NCBI RefSeq assembly: GCF_000237925.1
Contig: NC_031502.1
Span: forward strand, 42,037,975-42,101,974
DNA from: Schistosoma mansoni
Lineage: Eukaryota; Platyhelminthes; Trematoda; Strigeidida; Schistosomatidae
Direction of reading: 5' to 3'
Length of the DNA stretch: 64,000 nucleotides
This document shows positions 58,709 through 64,000 of the stretch, one piece after another. A model generated the notes under the pieces. It was not told where the DNA came from. It made no database searches and saw only the letters and a program-made list of their open reading frames with translations. The position numbers and the translations under genes were made by a program. The number at the start of each line of letters is the position of its first letter. The first letter of the stretch is position 1.

Positions 58709-60375
58709 TGAATGTGGTGCAAAACATATGGCCAATTTCGAAACAGAAAAAATGAAAGATATTTCGGATTCCTTACTTGTGTATATTGTCTTGTTGAATT
58801 AGTCCTTTTGTAATAAACAGACATCACGAAAGTAGTTTGATGTTTCACGTGCGTGTCGTGTCATTATGTAACAGTATTTATGAAATGAAACACAATACAT
58901 TCACTTTTTAGTATCTCGACTAATTAAAATATAATCTGTCTGAAATTATTTGGAAGTCCACAGTCTCTAGATGACCGAATCGGATCTATGAGCTGATCAA
59001 AACAATGAATTTTACTCTAGGTTAAATCGAAACACTAGAAAATATCGAAATAATTTTCATAGATTTCATTATAAAAAACACGTGTTGTGAAAGCTGCCTT
59101 CATGATACAGACTACTTATCACAGTCTTAGGTAGTTGGTTTTAGTGTGATATGTGTTGACAACGGTAGGTGAAACTCTGATATTTCCTAACTAACGAGCA
59201 GCTGTTGAAAAATACCTACTTATATTCAGACTAAGATAAGTCGATAGTCAGCAAGCTGAAGCCAGGTCAATATATTTGTTATTTAATATTTTGGACTCTG
59301 AACAAGTTTACAAAAAAAGATTTATCGAGAACCTGAGAACAAAGATGAAGAAGAGAAATAATGCTTTTAAAAAACGACTTCCAACTTAGCAAACAAGTGC
59401 TAGGATCAAGTGAAACTAAGACGTCGAACAAGCCTCTTCTGAATACAAAGACCAGGCTTAAAATGCAGAGTCGCTTATACTGGAGCCATTCGTACTTTTT
59501 CTATCTAATTTTCCTTTGAACCAGATTATTTAAGCTGGTGGTTGTAAAAGATTTTTATCCAAACATCGTCAAAGAACAATCGATAACAACAACAAAGCAA
59601 TAAGTGTCATCACCAAATGTCTGAGCTGTTATGAAATCTTTGACAAAGTAGTGTCAGTGAATATTTGGATTGTTCTGATCCTAGCACTTGTTTGCTAAGT
59701 TGGAAGTCGTTTTTTAAAAGCATTATTTCTCTTCTTCATCTTTGTTCTCAGGTTCTCGATAAATCTTTTTTTGTAAACTTGTTCAGAGTCCAAAATATTA
59801 AATAACAAATATATTGACCTGGCTTCAGCTTGCTGACTATCGACTTATCTTAGTCTGAATATAAGTAGGTATTTTTCAACAGCTGCTCGTTAGTTAGGAA
59901 ATATCAGAGTTTCACCTACCGTTGTCAACACATATCACACTAAAACCAACTACCTAAGACTGTGATAAGTAGTCTGTATCATGAAGGCAGCTTTCACAAC
60001 ACGTGTTTTTTATAATGAAATCTATGAAAATTATTTCGATATTTTCTAGTGTTTCGATTTAACCTAGAGTAAAATTCATTGTTTTGATCAGCTCATAGAT
60101 CCGATTCGGTCATCTAGAGACTGTGGACTTCCAAATAATTTCAGACAGATTATATTTTAATTAGTCGAGATACTAAAAAGTGAATGTATTGTGTTTCATT
60201 TCATAAATACTGTTACATAATGACACGACACGCACGTGAAACATCAAACTACTTTCGTGATGTCTGTTTATTACAAAAGGACTAATTCAACAAGACAATA
60301 TACACAAGTAAGGAATCCGAAATATCTTTCATTTTTTCTGTTTCGAAATTGGCCATATGTTTTGCACCACATTCA

Positions 60376-60383
60376 TATAAATA
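60376..60383 (+). promoter_or_regulatory. TATA-like box upstream of gene 2
   Basis: TATAAATA 48-55 bases before the ATG at 60431, the mirror copy of the element at 58701-58708. Confidence 0.4.
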
Positions 60384-60430
60384 TGAATTGAATTAATGTG
60401 GTTAGTGTTTGTAATTATTAAGATACGGAA

Positions 60431-60491
60431 ATGATGAGATGTGTCTCCATGTTTCTAGTGATTCTCCTGCTCACCATTCAGGTCATTCCGG
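60431..60491 (+). CDS. Gene 2 exon 1: signal peptide
   Basis: Identical in sequence to gene 1 exon 1, in the right arm of the palindrome. Donor GTAAGC. Confidence 0.8.
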
Positions 60492-63400
60492 GTAAGCAAG
60501 TTATAACTGTAATAACTGTCAACAAATAATTTTGACGTCGATCCATTAAATTGAATGAATTCCCTGTATAATTTAGTTTGTTCGACCGTTTATCATACAC
60601 ATATTAGTAGCACTACTGACATTTAATCATGGTTCATGACTGCCTGTATCCGCTTTCTATTTGTGTAGANNNNNNNNNNNNNNNNNNNNNNNNNNNNNNN
60701 NNNNNNNNNNNNNNNNNNNNNNNNNNNNNNNNNNNNNNNNNNNNNNNNNNNNNNNNNNNNNNNNNNNNNNNNNNNNNNNNNNNNNNNNNNNNNNNNNNNN
60801 NNNNNNNNNNNNNNNNNNNNNNNNNNNNNNNNNNNNNNNNNNNNNNNNNNNNNNNNNNNNNNNNNNNNNCAAACTGTCGTTTTCTGTTAATGTTTTACAT
60901 TGATTTCATCATATTACTCTGCGTATTACATATTTCTAAAATCGATTCCATGCTATTTCTGTTTTATAAGTATGGTAGTGGAATTATAAGATTACTTATA
61001 TATGTCGTCAGTTCCCTCTATTTTGTTATTTAGTAATCTGTGTATTTCTAGGGAAGTAGTCTAAATATTTTTTGTAAATAATAAGTTTCCGTAATTTGTA
61101 ACTTTGTAAGTTGGCATTCATTTATCTTTTATATCATTCAGCTTCATTTCCAATATATGCTATTAAGAAACTTTTAATTTGTATTCAACAAATCACATTT
61201 TAATCTCCAAAACAGTAACACATAAATTGTATTGTTTCAATTTAAAGAAAGTTATTCATAGCTTTGATAATAAATATTCGCATTTGATTTTGAACAGTCC
61301 TATTCTTACATCTCCTGTTACGAATTCACCCAAATATTCATTGTTCCAAAGTAGGACGAAACTCGCGTCCTGGATTCTACTGCTAGCTACCATTGATCTT
61401 TACTTATAATTTAGAGTTAATGTTTACATATAAGAATTGTTTATCTGGCGTTTGCTTCGCTCATCTTGATTTATTTATTATAATCTAACGAAAACAATGA
61501 TATGAATATTTTATTTTATCAACCGTCTATTTCTGTATCGGATGACAAGTTGTATAATGTCATATAATGGTATATAATCGTTGTAACCCACGGAGAATTA
61601 TAAATGGTAACTATGAGGACTATTTATGGACTAACATGATATGTATATTTCCTGCCATATTGTTGTTAATAACTAAAGTATTCATATTCGTGTCCCTCTT
61701 ATTATAGGCTTTATTTTGACCTATAAACTATTATTATACGATTTACCATTCTTGGGTTATCCCTAGTCCATTAATTACTGTTCCCCCTATTCACAGCCAT
61801 ATGTGGCTAAATCTTGTACAAATGTTGTTTTCTATTTTATGGGAAGATGTGGTCAGTTTATTTGGGATATCAACCCAGTATGTTTGAGAATAATGCTTCA
61901 TATTGTAGAGGCTGTTATTTGTGTTCTGGACTTAACTAGCTGGGCTAGGCAGAAAGCAGGACTGATAAGTACTCAAGACTGCTCGTACGGTTTTCGTGTA
62001 TCACTGGTCTGATCGATAAATTTGCTGCTCTCCGATTGGCGGTCTTATCACGTTCATATCTTCAAGAGGGCATGTACACACTCGATATAACGATAATGTC
62101 GAATAGCTTCGAGAAATTCTCCATTAATAAAAAATTATAAATCATCCTTAATTTTGACATTGGAGTCAAATGTGAAGTTTGTAATGAAGTCTTCACATAC
62201 TATTTTGATTTTGATTTATTGTTAGGCTATGTGCATACTTAATTATCAGTGAATGTAACAACCTTATGCATACAGATATACGAAAATTAGTTTTTAACTA
62301 GTTTATTTTTATTTCTTCAGTGAAAAACTTATTCGAAGACCTGAAAGTTCAAATAAACAGATTTGGTCGTACAATATATATCTCAAGTGAAAAATCTGAT
62401 GAAATAATGCCTGGAATCATAGTGAATAATTCATTAGGTCATGTGTTTAACTTGAGTGCTTCGAATAATATTATACCTATTCATGCGATATTTTGCAAAC
62501 CTTTCATTGTTCAAATCAGTTTTAATGGAACAATGATAAATACAAGTATTTTTAACATTACACCAGAAGGTCAGTCAAACTTTTTAATGTATAAATATGT
62601 TATAACAAAATTTGTTTCTGTCCACATTGGGATTCGTATTAGGCGTACAAATATCATTCCCAGTTAACATTTATTACAAAAACAGTTCTGTGAAGCAATA
62701 AATCAATGATTTGATTCGTCATAAAAATATGATAAAGTTGAAATAATCCTAATTTTATGTTATTCATGAAACCGATAAACAGGTATGGCTGAAACAATTC
62801 GAACCGATCCCTATTACATAACAGTGATTTCCACACACTGATCTGTTACATAACTTTTTTGATATAGTTAATATTATTATGGGATCGGTGTAGATACAAC
62901 AGAAACAGATCAAATTGATAACATTTGACCAACCATCACAAAATGATTTAGTTAATATTTCAATCAATCGTTGAATTGAAAATAAATCACAGATTTAACA
63001 CCAACTAAGTTGTACATACACTGGAAAACAGAAGATCTGTAAATAAAGTTAATGTCTTGCATCAACTCGGCACCCAAATACTGTGAAACTATTCGCTTTA
63101 ATTTAGACGAAGGTTCTTATAAAGTTATCTTCATTTAGTTATTTTTTCTCACTTAATGCTTGTAATTATTTCAGCATCTGATCCTTTCTTCAAGCATTTT
63201 ATATTCAAATTTTTCAACAATTACTATACTGTGTTGATTGAAGTTTTATTTTTTTTTATCCCATTGGGTGTATATATTAAATTAGATGGGAAATTAGAGG
63301 GCAGTTGGAAACAATATGCACTGACCAATAACGAAACTGGAACAGTAACTCACCACTGTAATTTTGAAACTTTAACTGGAAGTGATTGTAAACTTTCTGT

Positions 63401-63555
63401 TGTTGGTAGTTATCAAAACTCTGCTGGACGATGTACATACAAGAGAGGGATTGGGGATTCATCGTTGAATTTTTTAAAATCAGATTCATCCTATACTCTT
63501 CAATGCTTAGATCAGTCCGGTTACACCGAAGTCAGCTCTATACTACATAACACTG
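60431..63555 (+). CDS. Secreted or surface FN3-like protein, gene 2 (plus strand, partial)
   Basis: Exons 60431-60491, 62321-62569 and 63175-63555; the gene continues past 63555, probably beyond the window. All introns are phase 1, as in gene 1. Exon 1 gives the same 20-residue signal peptide as gene 1. Exon 2 (83 codons) is a beta-rich domain (GIIVNNSLG; FCKPFIVQISFNG; NITPE). Exon 3 (127 codons) carries SWKQYALTNNETG, DCKLSVVGSYQNSAGRCTY and LNFLKSDSSYTLQC, with sequons and four cysteines. The order and key positions match gene 1's exons 2 and 3, but most residues differ. An assembly gap lies in intron 1 and an LTR-like repeat lies at 61590-62085. The product is probably extracellular; its partner is unknown. 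Confidence 0.7.
61590..62085 (+). repeat. LTR-like dispersed repeat in gene 2's intron 1
   Basis: Homologous to the reverse complement of 28745-29235. No coding capacity. Confidence 0.65.
62321..62569 (+). CDS. Gene 2 exon 2: N-terminal beta domain
   Basis: Acceptor TATTTCTTCAG, donor GTCAGT after CCAGAAG. Phase 1 on both sides. It has sequons NNS, NLS, NGT, NTS and NIT. Confidence 0.75.
62570..63174. other. Intron 2 of gene 2
   Basis: AT-rich. It contains the small repeat at about 63065-63125 shared with 43820-43880. Confidence 0.5.
63175..63555 (+). CDS. Gene 2 exon 3: FN3/Ig-like module
   Basis: Acceptor TAATTATTTCAG, donor GTAAGT after AACACTG. The first 35 codons include an odd hydrophobic run (VLIEVLFFFIPLGVYI) with no counterpart in gene 1, so a downstream acceptor (for example AAATTAG at 63277-63283) may be the real one. 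The rest aligns well with gene 1 exon 3. Confidence 0.65.
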
Positions 63556-64000
63556 GTAAGTATTGACTAAAATATGGTACATGATATTTAAATGCATAAT
63601 CTCTACATTTCTATCTAGTAATATTCATTTGAAACCAGTTTGCAATTGAAAATGAATTCACATCTAAAATAAGTGTATATTGTCTTTAACAACTTCAAGC
63701 TCTGTGGATTTGTAAAGATGTTGAGAAATTAACCGAGCTGTAATATTGGTGAATCATGCACTTCAAATAAATGTGTTTTACTGTGAACACTGCAGTAGTG
63801 TGATATTTTGAAGTATTTGAATTATAGTACAAACTAGGAATCTCAGAAATAACGCAATTTAACCAATAAGAACTATATGAGCACGAACAAACGTATTGTA
63901 TTTGGAATTCGAAATCAAGCAGTCATCAAGTACTAAGGAATCATTAGTTCATACAAACACTACAGGTAGTTACTGGGGAACTTAGCTAAATCTAGTCAAT
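63556..64000. other. Start of intron 3 of gene 2
   Basis: No exon is visible before the window ends. Confidence 0.45.

Larger units (their letters stand above)
57881..61144. repeat. Large palindrome: arms 57881-59408 and 59676-61144
   Basis: The arms are reverse complements. Paired positions add to 119084 from the inner ends to the gap without any insertion or deletion, and the blocks I compared are identical. The right arm contains about 200 N (60670-60869). Beyond the gap it resumes the same sequence as the left arm, whose missing stretch is about 257 bases. The spacer (59409-59675, 267 bp) is unique. Each arm holds one promoter, the signal-peptide exon and the first part of intron 1. Confidence 0.93.

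Overview
The window looks like nuclear DNA of a blood fluke (Schistosoma or a close trematode relative). It is AT-rich and intron-rich, and it carries tRNA-derived SINEs of the schistosome SM-alpha type with a decayed hammerhead core, RTE-clade LINEs that read like SR2, a CR1/SR1-like LINE, Penelope-like retroelement pieces, Gypsy LTR fossils and a CACTA-like DNA transposon whose transposase appears split by introns of 40-52 nt. The clade is an inference from the repeats; the species cannot be told. Most of the sequence is repeat-derived or non-coding.

Layout. 1-1502: a SINE, a TA microsatellite and the terminal coding exon (753-1502, +) of an unrecognised acidic/serine-rich protein. 1503-14900: mostly non-coding, with a decayed LINE 3' end (about 4640-5515) and an old Gypsy pol fossil (about 11215-12400). 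14928-15887: 3' half of a CR1-like LINE. 17067-19991: a CACTA/EnSpm-like transposon with about 53-bp inverted ends, a roughly 600-bp minisatellite next to one end and a transposase gene on the minus strand. It splits the pyrimidine tract in front of a candidate terminal exon (20003-20179) with its own AATAAA. 23480-26374: Penelope-like fragment, SINE, and a young 5'-truncated RTE LINE with a 12-bp target duplication.

26665-35124 (-): a three-exon LITAF/SIMPLE-domain gene (105 aa), reconstructed from splice sites and phase. Its 6.4-kb second intron holds a 3.9-kb Gypsy element with near-identical 508-bp LTRs, itself interrupted by another LTR-like repeat. 36-46 kb: an inverted repeat around an assembly gap, SINEs, a 2.5-kb RTE LINE, and Penelope-derived modules.

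46127-58653 (-) and 60431-beyond 63555 (+): two divergently transcribed genes for secreted or surface proteins built from FN3/Ig-like beta-sandwich exons, all phase 1. Their signal-peptide exons and promoters are the same sequence, because they lie in the arms of a palindrome of about 1.5 kb per arm (57881-59408 and 59676-61144, 267-bp spacer). The exons outside the arms are clearly paralogous but strongly diverged. This head-to-head pair, sharing a homogenised promoter and leader with divergent ectodomains, is the most interesting system in the window. All three runs of N (about 200 each) are flanked by self-similar sequence, so the assembly needs testing at those places.
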